Shown: in pieces, positions 25,815 to 34,999 of the stretch | Layout of the letters: each line of letters begins with the position of its first letter | How positions within the stretch are numbered: position 1 is the stretch's first letter | Assembly (NCBI RefSeq): GCF_009495355.1 | Contig: NZ_VZAD01000061.1 | Location: 84,716 to 148,715, forward strand | Direction of reading: 5' to 3' | Source of the DNA: Segatella copri | GTDB lineage: Bacteria > Bacteroidota > Bacteroidia > Bacteroidales > Bacteroidaceae | DNA: 64,000 nucleotides | Made by a program: the position numbers and the translations under genes | Notes under the pieces: model-generated | Databases searched by the model: none | Seen by the model: only the letters and a program-made list of their open reading frames with translations | Told to the model about the DNA's origin: nothing

Positions 25815-26162
25815 ATGGCTCTGAAAACAGATAAAAACGTCAAATTGTACTACTCCATTAAGGAAGTGGCCGAGGAAGTGGGTGTCAACGAGTCTACGCT
25901 GAGGTACTGGGAGAAAGAGTTTCCTTTCCTCAAACCCAAGGTCACATCCAACAAGGTTCGTCAGTATACCGAGAAGGACATAGAGCAGGTAAAGGTCATC
26001 TATTCGCTCATCAAGGTGAAGGGCCTCAAGATTGCTGCTGCCCGCAAGTATCTGTCACAGAACAGGACTGGCGCTGAGAAATCTTCAGATGTTCTGGAGA
26101 CGCTCATCAGTGTGCGCGATGAGCTGAAAGAGCTGAAAAAACATCTCGATGCCTTGGTGTAG
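25815..26162 (+). CDS. MerR family transcriptional regulator
   Basis: 115 residues from the ATG at 25815 (MALKTDKN); an in-frame ATG at 25791 is less likely. The N-terminal winged helix reads YYSIKEVAEEVGVNESTLRYWEKEF with the wing VRQYTEKDIEQV. A short helical C-terminus (VLETLISVRDELKELKKHLD) is a dimerisation coiled coil; there is no effector-binding cysteine set. It is divergent from alaS, as is common in Bacteroidales. Confidence 0.9.
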   Translation: MALKTDKNVKLYYSIKEVAEEVGVNESTLRYWEKEFPFLKPKVTSNKVRQYTEKDIEQVKVIYSLIKVKGLKIAAARKYLSQNRTGAEKSSDVLETLISVRDELKELKKHLDALV

Positions 26163-26205
26163 GGTTTTTACTTCTGAACCCGGCTAAAATTCAACAAATA
26201 AAAAT

Positions 26206-26538
26206 ATGGTAATAGATTTTGAAAAAATTGCTGAGGCTCATCTCGAGGGCTTCAAGGGAGGAAAAGGAAAGTTGGACACTCGAAACTTCGTGGACGACAA
26301 GGTGAAGATCATGTATTCTACACTTCGTCCGGGAGCTACCTCAGGACTGCATACCCACGAGGGCAACTGCGAGGTGGTGTTTGTGATAAGCGGAACGGCT
26401 ACATTCCACTATGATGACAGTGTGGAGGAGGTACGTGCCGGACAGGTACACTACTGCCCCATGAACCATGCCCACTATATGGAGAACCTCACCGACCACG
26501 ACTTGGTGTATCTTGCCATTGTGCCAGAACATCATTAA
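26206..26538 (+). CDS. cupin domain protein
   Basis: 110 residues forming one cupin barrel: GLHTHEGNCEVVFVISGTATFHYDD is motif 1 (metal ligands H-H-E) and GQVHYCPMNHAHYMEN is motif 2. Such small cupins bind a metal and a small ligand; the substrate cannot be told. It lies between the MerR and FKBP genes, 13 bp before the latter, so the two are probably cotranscribed. Confidence 0.85.
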   Translation: MVIDFEKIAEAHLEGFKGGKGKLDTRNFVDDKVKIMYSTLRPGATSGLHTHEGNCEVVFVISGTATFHYDDSVEEVRAGQVHYCPMNHAHYMENLTDHDLVYLAIVPEHH

Positions 26539-26551
26539 TCGACCCCCAAAA

Positions 26552-26950
26552 ATGGCAAAAAGAGAATACGTAGAAGCCAACAAGCGTTGGTTAGAAGAGA
26601 AGGCTCGCGAGGAAGGCGTACAGGCCTTGCCCCGTGGCATCTATTATAAAGTGCTGAAAGCAGGCAATCCTGATGGTGCCAAACCAGGCCGAAGAAGCAT
26701 CGTTACGGCTCACTATACGGGATGGACCATCAACGGCAAGAAGTTTGATTCCAGCCGTGGTGGAGCTCCTGTAGCATTTCGCCTGTGCGAACTGATAGAA
26801 GGATGGATTGTCGCCATGCAACAGATGACGGTAGGCGCCAAGTGGGAAATCTATATACCTGCAGAGATGGGGTATGGCAAGTTCTCACAGCCAGGCATCC
26901 CCGGTGGCTCTACCCTTATTTTCGAGATAGAGCTGTTGGGTGTAGCCTGA
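26552..26950 (+). CDS. FKBP-type peptidyl-prolyl isomerase
   Basis: 132 residues from the ATG at 26552; the frame is open further upstream but overlaps the cupin gene. The FKBP core shows VTAHYTGWTINGKKFDSSR, then ELIEGWIVAMQQMTVGAKWEIYIPAEMGYG and GSTLIFEIELLGV. There is no signal peptide, so it is likely cytoplasmic. The YG and VTVHYTG-equivalent active-site residues are mostly conserved. Confidence 0.9.
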   Translation: MAKREYVEANKRWLEEKAREEGVQALPRGIYYKVLKAGNPDGAKPGRRSIVTAHYTGWTINGKKFDSSRGGAPVAFRLCELIEGWIVAMQQMTVGAKWEIYIPAEMGYGKFSQPGIPGGSTLIFEIELLGVA

Positions 26951-26963
26951 CGTTTGTCTTTTC

Positions 26964-27425
26964 TTACTTCTTGGTCAGCACATAGTGCTTGGCCATGGCG
27001 CCTTCTGGCTCGTTACCGATGGAGTCGGTCATGATGAGACTATGAGCATCTCTTACCTTATAGTAAGAAGTTTCTCCACTCGAAGGACGGGTGATTTCTA
27101 TCACACCGTGCGACAGGAGTTTGTAGATTCCGCTTGCCTCGTCGTGTCCGTCTTTACGGTCAATGTAGTCGGCAGAATACTGGTAGGTGCTGTCTGCATT
27201 GAGGGTCAGCACGGTCTTGATGCCAGGACAGTCGGCAGCAGGAAGTGTTCCCTCGTAAGTACCTGCAATAGAGTCGAGTACAAAGTCGTTTGAATCAAGC
27301 GAATCTTTTTCTGCATAGCTGAGGCTGTCTTGATCGGTCTCAGGAGCGTTGGTCTTCTTGCTATTGCAAGATCCAACAGATAGAGCAGCGATAACAGCTG
27401 CTGTCAATACCAATTTCTTTTTCAT
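26964..27425 (-). CDS. NlpE-like lipoprotein
   Basis: 153 residues with a lipoprotein signal (LSVGSC, lipidated Cys at residue 20). The N-terminal NlpE domain has GTYEGTLPAADCPGIKT and LTLNADSTYQYSADYI strands. NlpE senses envelope or copper stress in Proteobacteria; here the classical CxxC is reduced to a single Cys in ADC. It is convergent with the FKBP gene, 13 bp apart. Confidence 0.8.
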   Translation of the reverse strand: MKKKLVLTAAVIAALSVGSCNSKKTNAPETDQDSLSYAEKDSLDSNDFVLDSIAGTYEGTLPAADCPGIKTVLTLNADSTYQYSADYIDRKDGHDEASGIYKLLSHGVIEITRPSSGETSYYKVRDAHSLIMTDSIGNEPEGAMAKHYVLTKK

Positions 27426-27496
27426 ACTTTACTGCTTTTTAATTTAACTTCTCTAACTTCCCCATTTGCAATAGTTGAGTTAGTATAATCACGCAG

Positions 27497-27504
27497 CAAA
27501 TATA
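27497..27504 (-). promoter_or_regulatory. -7 box of the NlpE-like gene
   Basis: Reverse-strand TATATTTG (forward CAAATATA), with CTTG (forward CAAG at 27525-27528) about 20 nt upstream. It lies 72 nt before the start at 27425. Confidence 0.6.
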
Positions 27505-27534
27505 CATGATTATTTTCTTATATGCAAGTTTTTC

Positions 27535-27620
27535 ACCCTACATTTTTGGGAAGTTGGAGAGTTTTTGGGAATGTTGAAGATTTTTTGGGGAATGTTGGGG
27601 AGTTTTTGGGAATGTTGAAG
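27535..27620. repeat. G/T-rich short direct repeats
   Basis: Units of about 21 nt, TTTTTGGGAATGTTGAAG and variants (GAAGTTGGAGAG, GGGAATGTTGGGGAG), repeat four times. No ORF was recognised. The repeats lie between the NlpE promoter and the family A palindrome. Confidence 0.6.
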
Positions 27621-27669
27621 TACGGTTGAAATTACCCAATACGCCCTTCCTGTGCTGTTGAAATTACCC

Positions 27670-27950
27670 CACACGCCCTGAAGGGGCAGAAGCTCTTAGC
27701 CCAGGGCATCGCCCTGGGTATAATGCCAATCTGCAAGGCGCCCTGTAAGGGCAAAAGCTTTACATATCGCAAAGAATTTTCATTTTTTATTAGGTGTTTT
27801 TTAAAGCTTTTGCCCTTACAGGGCGACAGGTTTGCGCACAAAATAACCCAGGGCGCTGCCCTGGGCTAAGAGCTTCTGCCCTTTCAGGGCGTGCTGCTTG
27901 TGTCCATTACAGCCCTGGGCTATGCGCTTGGGCCTTCAGCCCGTGCTTGC
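27670..27950. repeat. long palindromic intergenic repeat, family A (copy 2)
   Basis: The same arms as at 1121-1330 (AGCTCTTAGCCCAGGGC, GCCCTGTAAGGGCAAAAGC and complements), with a different AT-rich centre around 27775-27800 and an additional copy of GCCCTGGGCTATGCGC / GGGCCTTCAGCCCGT at the right end. The whole 27426-28043 gap contains only repeats and the NlpE promoter. Confidence 0.85.
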
Positions 27951-28043
27951 CCCCGTGCGATACTTGAAATGTTTAATTTCATATCCACAAAGGCATTTGT
28001 CTTAACTCCTTTAACTCCCTTAACTCCTCCAAAAAACTCTCCC

Positions 28044-29291
28044 TTATTTCCTCTTCTTTTGCGTGTTAGGCAGGAATCCGGCAATGATGCCGAGCAGAGG
28101 CAGGAAGGCGCTTACCTGGAAAATGAACTCGATGCTGGTCTTGTCTGCTAACCATCCGAAGAAGGCGGAGCCCAAACCTCCTAAACCAAACATCAGTCCG
28201 AAGAAGATGCCGGCAATGAGACCCACCTTGTCGGGCATCAGGTCAGTGGCGTACACCACGATAGACGAGAAAGCCGAGGCAATGATCAATCCCGAAAGGA
28301 AGGTACAGACGAGAGTCCAGAACAGATTGGCGAAGGGCATGATGAGGGCGAAAGGTGCCGCACCGAGGATAGAGAACCAGATGACGTACTTGCGCCCAAA
28401 CTTATCACCCAACATACCTCCAGCCACAGTACCAATGGCAAAGGCGGCAAGAAAGACAAACAGACACAGCTGAGAAGTCTGTACCGAGATGCCAAACTTG
28501 TCGATTAGGAAGAAGGTGAAGTAGCTCGTGATGCAGGAGGTATAGAAATACTTCGAGAAGATGAGCAGCACGAGGATGAGCAGTGCCCCATATTTCGCCC
28601 GCTTCGAGATGTCGTTGTTCAGGGTGACGTTTTTCTGCGGATGCGTCACCACATACACCAATCGGGCCTTGTACCATGCCCCTAATCTGATCATGATAAG
28701 GGCAGCGAGCAAGGCGGCAAGGGCAAACCACGAGATGGCGTGCTGTCCGAAAGGCAGGATGATGAGGGCTGCAAGGAGAGGACCTATCGCCGAGCCACCG
28801 TTGCCGCCTACCTGGAAGATGGACTGTGCCAGACTCTTCCTGCCTCCCGATGCCAACTGGGCTACTCGTGATGCAGTGGGGTGGAACACGGATGAGCCTA
28901 AACCCACGATGCTCACAGAGAGGAGAATCAGCAGATAATTTTCTGAGAAGGCCAGCATCAGTAGACCGATGAGTGTGAAACACATACCCACGGAGAGGGC
29001 ATAGGGACGTGGATGCTTGTCGGCATACAGTCCGGTAAAGGGTTGCAGAATCGATGACGCCATCTGAAACATCAGGGTGATGATTCCGATTTGTGCGAAC
29101 GAGAAGTCGAACTTATCCTTGATGATGGGGTAGATGGAGGGGATGATCGACTGAATCATATCATTCAGAAAGTGGGAAATGCCACAAATGATAAGTATCG
29201 AATATACCGTCCCCTCCATCTTCGTGGGGTTTCCTTTTATTTTACTACCTATTGATTTTATATTCATTTCTATATTGGTTTTGAGAACCAT
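28044..29291 (-). CDS. fsr: Fsr-type MFS transporter (fosmidomycin resistance family)
   Basis: 415 residues, 12 membrane segments. The start ISHFLNDMIQSIIPSIYPIIKD and LYADKHPRPYAL (between TM2 and TM3), plus GSSVFHPTASRVAQLASG near 135, are typical of Fsr-like transporters. It is an inner-membrane efflux carrier; the natural substrate is unknown. It is 9 bp downstream of the carboxylesterase gene, so it is probably in the ettA-traB-esterase-fsr direction. The ORF start at 29291 may be a few codons upstream of the true one. Confidence 0.85.
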   Translation of the reverse strand: MVLKTNIEMNIKSIGSKIKGNPTKMEGTVYSILIICGISHFLNDMIQSIIPSIYPIIKDKFDFSFAQIGIITLMFQMASSILQPFTGLYADKHPRPYALSVGMCFTLIGLLMLAFSENYLLILLSVSIVGLGSSVFHPTASRVAQLASGGRKSLAQSIFQVGGNGGSAIGPLLAALIILPFGQHAISWFALAALLAALIMIRLGAWYKARLVYVVTHPQKNVTLNNDISKRAKYGALLILVLLIFSKYFYTSCITSYFTFFLIDKFGISVQTSQLCLFVFLAAFAIGTVAGGMLGDKFGRKYVIWFSILGAAPFALIMPFANLFWTLVCTFLSGLIIASAFSSIVVYATDLMPDKVGLIAGIFFGLMFGLGGLGSAFFGWLADKTSIEFIFQVSAFLPLLGIIAGFLPNTQKKRK

Positions 29292-29300
29292 TTGACCGCT

Positions 29301-30962
29301 TTACTTCCAGAACAGTTGGTCGATAAACTCATATCGCTTCTCCATCTGGGCATCGGTCTTTACCACCGTGTTCTCGTCGATCTGTAGCACAGGAGCGATG
29401 GCTTTACCGTTGGTGGAAGGCCATTCAGGCAGACCCAGTCCGTTGGGGTTGCCAGTCTTCACAAAGTTGATGTAGTACTGGCTGAAGATGTCGCTTATCA
29501 TGTAGTCGGCAGGTTGCCAGTTGTAAACACGGTTGGTAGGCAGAGTGCCCATGGCATACTCGATATCGGCAGAGTGTACGGCACCCTTGTCCTGTGGGGC
29601 AGGAGCCTCACCCTCCTTGGCGTCTATCACACCACCAGCCAGGGCAGCCACCTTTCCCTTGATGGCCATGGCAGGACGGGGATGACAATAGCGATAACGG
29701 TAAACGGGCTGTCCGCTTGTCAGTTTGTGCATGTTGCCCCACTTCCATGTGGAATAGTCGAGGAAGATGTCAGAAGCCAAGTTCACACCCGGTTGCTCCA
29801 GCACATCCTTGTCGGTAGTGATGCCGTAAAGACGGAACAACTCATCTATGTTCTCTTCGCCGAAAGTAGCTTTGGCACCAGCCTTCAGGTTCTCCACCGT
29901 AGGCTGTTTGCCCATCAGTACAGCCCATGGTGTCATCTCCTGGTTGTTGCCGCCCACGAGCAGAGGCACCTTGGTCTGGTTGCCTTTGGCGAAAGTCTCT
30001 TCTGGTTGCTCTACGAAGAAATATCTGTCGATGTTGTACACGGGGAGCGACTTGACGGAAGCCAACTTCAGCAGCTCTTCAGCAGGAAGGTTGCGAAGCA
30101 TGTCGATGTCAGCCTTAGGGGCTTTCTTCTTGCTTGCCTTTCCCTTTGTCTTATCGGTCTTACCGACCATCTGTGCAACTATATTCTGTGCCATTTCCAC
30201 CCCCTTCTGCTCAGCTTCCTTCAGGGTAAGCACCTTTTTGAATCCCATGACCGAGCCGCTGGAACCCATGGCCTGTGCAAAGAGACCCTGGCAGAGAGGC
30301 GAAGCCATCAAGGCACTTACCGACATCGAACCGGCCGATTCGCCAACGATTGTGATGCGGTTGGGGTCGCCTCCGAAGGCCTCGATATTGTCTTTCACCC
30401 ATTTTATGGCAGCCACCTGGTCCATGAAACCATAGTTGCCCGATCCTTTATAGGTGGTCTCCTTGGAGAGTTGTGGATGCGCGAAGAAACCGAAGATACC
30501 CTCGCGATAGTTGGCGGTGATAGAGATGATGCCCTTTCTCGCCATCGCGTCGCCAGCATATCGAGCCTCGCTTCCGCTTCCAGCCATCAGTCCTCCGCCA
30601 TTGAAATAGATCAATACGGGCAGATGCTCTTTCATCGTCTTGGCAGGAGTCCATATATTAAGGTATAGACAGTCTTCGCTGTTCACCTTGGTTCCGAAGT
30701 TCATATCGCCGAAGAGTGGTTCCTGCATCGGATTAGGTCCATACTCTTTAGCCTCGCGCACACCGTCCCAGTGCTTTGCTGGCTGCGGAGCCTTCCATCT
30801 GAGGTTGCCCACAGGAGGAGCAGCAAACGGAACACCTTTAAACACCTTGATGCCCGAGAGGTCTTTTCCTTCGAGGATACCCTCGGCCGTCTTTACCTGG
30901 GTTTGCGCCATCGTTCCCATCATGGGGAGCAGAAAAGCGAGAGATAAAAATAGTTTCTTCAT
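29301..30962 (-). CDS. secreted type-B carboxylesterase
   Basis: 553 residues with a signal peptide (MKKLFLSLAFLLPMMGTMAQ). The alpha/beta hydrolase shows the type-B signatures: EDCLYLNIW near 96, an oxyanion-like YFNGGGLMAGSG near 125, and the nucleophile elbow GESAGSMS near 205. A lysine-rich insert (KASKKKAPKAD) near 275 is specific to this protein. It hydrolyses carboxylic esters in the periplasm or outside. Long + strand ORFs across it are shadows. Confidence 0.92.
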   Translation of the reverse strand: MKKLFLSLAFLLPMMGTMAQTQVKTAEGILEGKDLSGIKVFKGVPFAAPPVGNLRWKAPQPAKHWDGVREAKEYGPNPMQEPLFGDMNFGTKVNSEDCLYLNIWTPAKTMKEHLPVLIYFNGGGLMAGSGSEARYAGDAMARKGIISITANYREGIFGFFAHPQLSKETTYKGSGNYGFMDQVAAIKWVKDNIEAFGGDPNRITIVGESAGSMSVSALMASPLCQGLFAQAMGSSGSVMGFKKVLTLKEAEQKGVEMAQNIVAQMVGKTDKTKGKASKKKAPKADIDMLRNLPAEELLKLASVKSLPVYNIDRYFFVEQPEETFAKGNQTKVPLLVGGNNQEMTPWAVLMGKQPTVENLKAGAKATFGEENIDELFRLYGITTDKDVLEQPGVNLASDIFLDYSTWKWGNMHKLTSGQPVYRYRYCHPRPAMAIKGKVAALAGGVIDAKEGEAPAPQDKGAVHSADIEYAMGTLPTNRVYNWQPADYMISDIFSQYYINFVKTGNPNGLGLPEWPSTNGKAIAPVLQIDENTVVKTDAQMEKRYEFIDQLFWK

Positions 30963-30983
30963 ATAGTTGTTTGGTTTGAAAAA

Positions 30984-31889
30984 TCATTTCACCGCCTCTA
31001 CCTCGTAGCCAGCCAGCTTGAGGAGGTTGAGCACACCCTTTTCGCCTGGCAGATGACCGGCACCTACGGCAAAGAAGGTTGGTTTGTCGCTCATGATGGC
31101 AGGCATTTTTGCCACCCAGTCAGCATTGCGGTTGTCGAACATGATGGCATACTCCTCTTTCGTGTCGTCGCAGCTGTCGTTGCGCTTCTCGCTGAGCACC
31201 TCTTCTATCTGCTTCATGTTCTGAGCGAAGTAGGCGTCGCTGAGGCGTTGCGTTACCATGTTGTAATATTCCGTGTTGTCGACGAGGCACATCAGGAGTT
31301 GCTTCTGGCGCTCGAGAGGAATACTCTTGAAGAGCACCTCTATCTGCTTGTCAACCGTTTCAAGACCGATGACAGGCTCGTGGTTGCGCTTGGCAAACTT
31401 CTGGAAGTAGTCGTCGAACGACTGTGTAGGGTCAAAGCCACGGGCATGCTTGAGCGACATGAGCAGGGTGAGCTGTGTGTTGAGAGCCTGCGGTGTGATG
31501 TTGCCAAACTTAGCCTCCACGATAGGGTTGCTCATATCGGCACTTGTCAGGTCCTTGAGCAACTTGTTGAGTCGTGTGTACTCTTCTTCGGTAAGTATGC
31601 TCTTGAGTGTCTTGCCGTGAGGGAGCAGCATGGCAACTGCCATTTTCTGTACACTCTCTGGTTTCTTCATATCTTCCATGTCGAGCTCTCCGCATACCTG
31701 TTCGGTATTGTTGAGAGCGTCAGGGATACCCTCTATGGCATTGACGAAACTGACGGGTGCCAGATGATAAGTTCCTACGATGTAGGATGGTGACTTAAGG
31801 TCTTTGCCCGAAATCTTATACAAGAGTTGGGCGTTGGCGCTTGTAAACATTGATACAAGAGCCAGTGAGATAATCATTAACTTTTTCAT
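30984..31889 (-). CDS. TraB/GumN family protein
   Basis: 301 residues with a signal peptide (MKKLMIISLALVSMFTSANA). It has the family's two conserved motifs: YIVGTYHLAPVSF near 37, with GxxH, and FFAVGAGHLPGEKGV near 275, with GxGHLPG. The family resembles Tiki metalloproteases, so a periplasmic peptidase role is possible. It lies 27 bp after ettA and 21 bp before the esterase gene. Confidence 0.88.
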   Translation of the reverse strand: MKKLMIISLALVSMFTSANAQLLYKISGKDLKSPSYIVGTYHLAPVSFVNAIEGIPDALNNTEQVCGELDMEDMKKPESVQKMAVAMLLPHGKTLKSILTEEEYTRLNKLLKDLTSADMSNPIVEAKFGNITPQALNTQLTLLMSLKHARGFDPTQSFDDYFQKFAKRNHEPVIGLETVDKQIEVLFKSIPLERQKQLLMCLVDNTEYYNMVTQRLSDAYFAQNMKQIEEVLSEKRNDSCDDTKEEYAIMFDNRNADWVAKMPAIMSDKPTFFAVGAGHLPGEKGVLNLLKLAGYEVEAVK

Positions 31890-31916
31890 TTTCTCTGATT
31901 TTTTATCCTTATATTT

Positions 31917-33614
31917 TTATTCTTCCATCAACTTGCGATAGCGACCCTTCTTGATCTCAGTATCGCCAAGACGGCGGGCCTTGTTGATCTCGTACTCCGA
32001 GTAGCTTCCCTCGAAGAAGAAGACCTCACCATTACCCTCGAAGGCAAGGATGTGAGTACAGATACGGTCGAGGAACCAACGGTCGTGACTGATGACAACC
32101 GCACATCCCGCAAAGGCCTCCAGGCCTTCCTCCAAGGCGCGCAGCGTATTCACGTCGATATCGTTGGTAGGCTCATCGAGCAGAAGCACGTTGCCTTCCT
32201 GCTTCAGCGCCAAGGCCAACTGCAGGCGGTTGCGCTCACCACCCGAAAGCACACTGCAGAGCTTGCTCTGATCGGTTCCCGAGAAGTTGAATCGCGAGAT
32301 ATAGGCTCGTGCGTTCACATCACGTCCGCCAAGACGCAAGGTCTCGTTGCCCTGCGAGATGACTTCGTAAACCGTCTTCTGAGGATCGATGTCCTTGTGC
32401 TGCTGGTCCACATAGGCAAGCTTCACGGTCTCACCCACCTCGAAGTTGCCGCCGTCGGCCTGCTCCAGTCCCATGATGAGGCGGAAGAGGGTAGTCTTAC
32501 CGGCTCCGTTAGGACCGATGACACCCACGATGCCGTTAGGAGGAAGCATGAAGTTGAGGTCATTGAAGAGCACCTTCTCTCCGAAAGCCTTCTTTACGTG
32601 CTGAGCCTCGATCACCTTATTGCCCAGACGAGGACCGTTAGGGATGAAGATCTCCAGTTTCTCCTCGCGTTCCTTCTGCTCCTGGTTGAGCATCTGCTCG
32701 TAGGAGTTCAGACGGGCCTTACCCTTAGCCTGTCGGGCCTTAGGTGCCATGCGTACCCATTCCAACTCGCGCTCCAACGTCTTGCGGCGCTTAGAGGCAG
32801 TCTTCTCTTCCTGTATCATTCGCTTGGTCTTTTGGTCGAGCCATGACGAATAGTTGCCCTTCCATGGGATTCCCTCGCCACGGTCGAGTTCCAATATCCA
32901 CTCGCTCACATCGTCGAGGAAGTATCGGTCGTGAGTGACGGCGATGACTGTTCCCTCATATTGCTGCAGGTGCTGCTCCAACCAGTCGATACTCTCAGCA
33001 TCCAAGTGGTTGGTAGGCTCATCGAGCAGGAGGACATCAGGCTTCTGCAGCAGCAGACGGCAGAGAGCCACACGACGGCGCTCACCACCCGAGAGGTTGG
33101 TTACGGGCCAGTCGCCGGGAGGACAGTGCAGTGCATCCATCGCACGCTCCAGCTTAGAGTCGATGTTCCAGGCGTCGGTAGCATCAATGATGTCCTGCAC
33201 CTCGGCCTGTCGCTGCATCAGTTTGTCCATCTTGTCGGGATCGCCATAGTATTCCTCGAGTCCGAATTTATTGTTAATATCCTCGTATTCAGCGAGTGCA
33301 TCGTATATTTTCTGCACACCCTCCATCACGTTCTCCTTCACGGTCTTGTTCTCGTCGAGCGGAGGATCCTGAGGCAAGTAGCCCACAGAGTAGCCTGGGC
33401 TCCAAACCACCTCACCCTGGGTAGGTTGCTCAAGTCCTGCGATGATTTTCATCAACGTAGATTTACCGGCACCATTCAAACCGATGATACCGATCTTTGC
33501 TCCGTAGAAGAACGATAGGTAGATGTTCTTCAGAATTTGTTTCTGATTTTGTGGGATAATCTTGGATACTCCCACCATAGAGAAGATAATCTTCTTGTCG
33601 TCAACTGTTGCCAT
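31917..33614 (-). CDS. ettA: ABC-F translation factor EttA
   Basis: 565 residues with two ATP-binding domains in tandem and no membrane part. Walker A motifs: GLNGAGKS near 42 and GPNGAGKT near 355. Signatures: LSGGERRRVALCRLLL and LSGGERNRLQLALAL. Walker B: LLDEPTNHLD and LLDEPTNDID. The arm between domains is of the EttA type (KRMIQEEKTASKRRKTLERELEW... split). EttA gates ribosome entry into elongation in response to the ATP/ADP ratio. A promoter-like box lies at 33653. Confidence 0.95.
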   Translation of the reverse strand: MATVDDKKIIFSMVGVSKIIPQNQKQILKNIYLSFFYGAKIGIIGLNGAGKSTLMKIIAGLEQPTQGEVVWSPGYSVGYLPQDPPLDENKTVKENVMEGVQKIYDALAEYEDINNKFGLEEYYGDPDKMDKLMQRQAEVQDIIDATDAWNIDSKLERAMDALHCPPGDWPVTNLSGGERRRVALCRLLLQKPDVLLLDEPTNHLDAESIDWLEQHLQQYEGTVIAVTHDRYFLDDVSEWILELDRGEGIPWKGNYSSWLDQKTKRMIQEEKTASKRRKTLERELEWVRMAPKARQAKGKARLNSYEQMLNQEQKEREEKLEIFIPNGPRLGNKVIEAQHVKKAFGEKVLFNDLNFMLPPNGIVGVIGPNGAGKTTLFRLIMGLEQADGGNFEVGETVKLAYVDQQHKDIDPQKTVYEVISQGNETLRLGGRDVNARAYISRFNFSGTDQSKLCSVLSGGERNRLQLALALKQEGNVLLLDEPTNDIDVNTLRALEEGLEAFAGCAVVISHDRWFLDRICTHILAFEGNGEVFFFEGSYSEYEINKARRLGDTEIKKGRYRKLMEE

Positions 33615-33652
33615 GTTTATTATATAATTTATTAATCTTTTCTGTTTGCTTG

Positions 33653-33660
33653 CAAAAATA
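33653..33660 (-). promoter_or_regulatory. -7 box of ettA
   Basis: Reverse-strand TATTTTTG (forward CAAAAATA), with CTTG 21 nt upstream (forward CAAG at 33682-33685). It lies 39 nt before the ettA start. Confidence 0.6.
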
Positions 33661-33776
33661 CAAATAAAAAGTCAATTTTCGCAAGAAAGTAACGTTGAAA
33701 TGGCAAATAAAGAGAAAAAATGTGCTTGTCGGACAAAAAAGTGGCAGATGGAAGTTGTTTTCCCGTAATTTTTGCT

Positions 33777-33784
33777 TATATTTG
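33777..33784 (+). promoter_or_regulatory. -7 box of the MgtC-like gene
   Basis: TATATTTG, with an imperfect GTTG at 33754-33757 placed 19 nt upstream. It lies 30 nt before the start at 33815, which supports that start over the longer open frame. Confidence 0.6.
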
Positions 33785-33814
33785 GCCGCAAATTACAAAC
33801 AAAAAAATACAATT

Positions 33815-34468
33815 ATGGATGCAACTTATATGGAACTGGTGGTGAGGCTGACGTTGGCTATGGTCTTGGGCGGAGCGATAGGTATAGAGCGTGAGTATCG
33901 TGCCAAGGAGGCAGGCTTTCGTACCCATTTCCTGGTAGCCTTGGGAAGTGCCCTCTTCTGTGTGGTGTCGCAATATGGTTTTGGTGTCGACCTGAAAGAC
34001 TCTTCCCGTGTAGCAGCCCAGGTGGTGTCTGGCATCGGCTTCTTAGGTGCAGGAACCATCATCTTCCAGAAGAATGTGGTGAGAGGACTCACCACCGCTG
34101 CCGGCTTATGGGTGACAGCAGCCATAGGTCTGGCTTGCGGAACGGGCATGTTTGTCGCCGCCGTCATCACGACCGCGATGGTGCTCCTGGGACTTGAGGT
34201 GCTCAACTATCTGATACCACAGTTGGGCTCCAACACGATCGAGTTGTCCTTTACGGCTCCCTCGATAGATAGTGTGAAGCAGCTCATCAAGAGTCTGAAA
34301 CAAGACAATGTAGAGGTCCATTCTTATGAGTTGAAAGACCGTCGCACGTCCAAGGGCGAGTTTTTGGAGGTGAGCATGGAACTGAAGGCGAAACGCGGTT
34401 TCCATACCCTTTGTATGCTCGACTACATGAATGATTTCTCTGATGTCACGATTTCCACGATGGAGTAG
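33815..34468 (+). CDS. MgtC/SapB family membrane protein
   Basis: 217 residues from the ATG at 33815. The frame is open upstream, but the promoter box overlaps it. The family pattern is clear: MVLGGAIGIEREYRAKEAGFRTHFLVALGSALF, then VVSGIGFLGAGTII and GLTTAAGLWVTAAIGLACG (each within membrane segments). A soluble C-terminal ACT-like tail follows. It is implicated in Mg2+ and acid homeostasis; the transported ion is unsettled. Confidence 0.9.
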   Translation: MDATYMELVVRLTLAMVLGGAIGIEREYRAKEAGFRTHFLVALGSALFCVVSQYGFGVDLKDSSRVAAQVVSGIGFLGAGTIIFQKNVVRGLTTAAGLWVTAAIGLACGTGMFVAAVITTAMVLLGLEVLNYLIPQLGSNTIELSFTAPSIDSVKQLIKSLKQDNVEVHSYELKDRRTSKGEFLEVSMELKAKRGFHTLCMLDYMNDFSDVTISTME

Positions 34469-34486
34469 GGGCGTGAGGAAGAACAA

Positions 34487-34999
34487 TTATTTACACTTTC
34501 TCATGATTTCTCCAGCCTTTTCCTTATCGCTGTCAAAGCTGAACAGTTTATAGATGTCGGTCGCATTCTGAGGATCAACGATGTGGGGCGCCATCATGGA
34601 GAGCGCTTTCAGCCGTTCGTCGTCAAAGGTGAAAATCTTCATCAGTCTGACAGCCTGTGAGCAGGAGTAGTAGCATCCTAAGCTGGCGACCTCTATCAGG
34701 TCGAACTTGTTGTCATCGAACGATGCCTTCTTCACTTTATTATATAGTATGGAGAAGCTTTGGTTGCTGAGACTGTAGCCATAGCGTGTTCCCTCTTCGG
34801 GACAGAATGCCGGACCGAGAGTTGGTGGGGTGGGACGTTCCGGACAAACCGTAACCGTTGGTTTGCGGTTGTTGTCATCGTCAATTCTTGTACTGTAGTT
34901 GATCACTTTCTTGTTTCTGTCTTTAGCCGAAGCCGAGAGGCATAAGGCAAAGAGCATCAGGCTGGTGGCGATAATTGCCATTACTTCATTTCTCTTCAT
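34487..34999 (-). CDS. DUF4476 domain protein
   Basis: 170 residues with a signal peptide (LMLFALCLSASA). A proline-rich linker follows, and then residues about 75-165 match DUF4476: FSILYNKVKKASFDDNKFDLIEVA, then CSQAVRLMKIFTFDDERLKAL and YKLFSFDSDKEKAGEI. It is secreted, of unknown function. It is convergent with the MgtC gene and has a -7 box at 35091. Confidence 0.85.
   Translation of the reverse strand: MKRNEVMAIIATSLMLFALCLSASAKDRNKKVINYSTRIDDDNNRKPTVTVCPERPTPPTLGPAFCPEEGTRYGYSLSNQSFSILYNKVKKASFDDNKFDLIEVASLGCYYSCSQAVRLMKIFTFDDERLKALSMMAPHIVDPQNATDIYKLFSFDSDKEKAGEIMRKCK

Noticed and set aside
29514..30668. 384-codon + strand ORF
   Set aside because: Lies wholly opposite the carboxylesterase gene, whose catalytic motifs are intact; the translation has no recognisable features.
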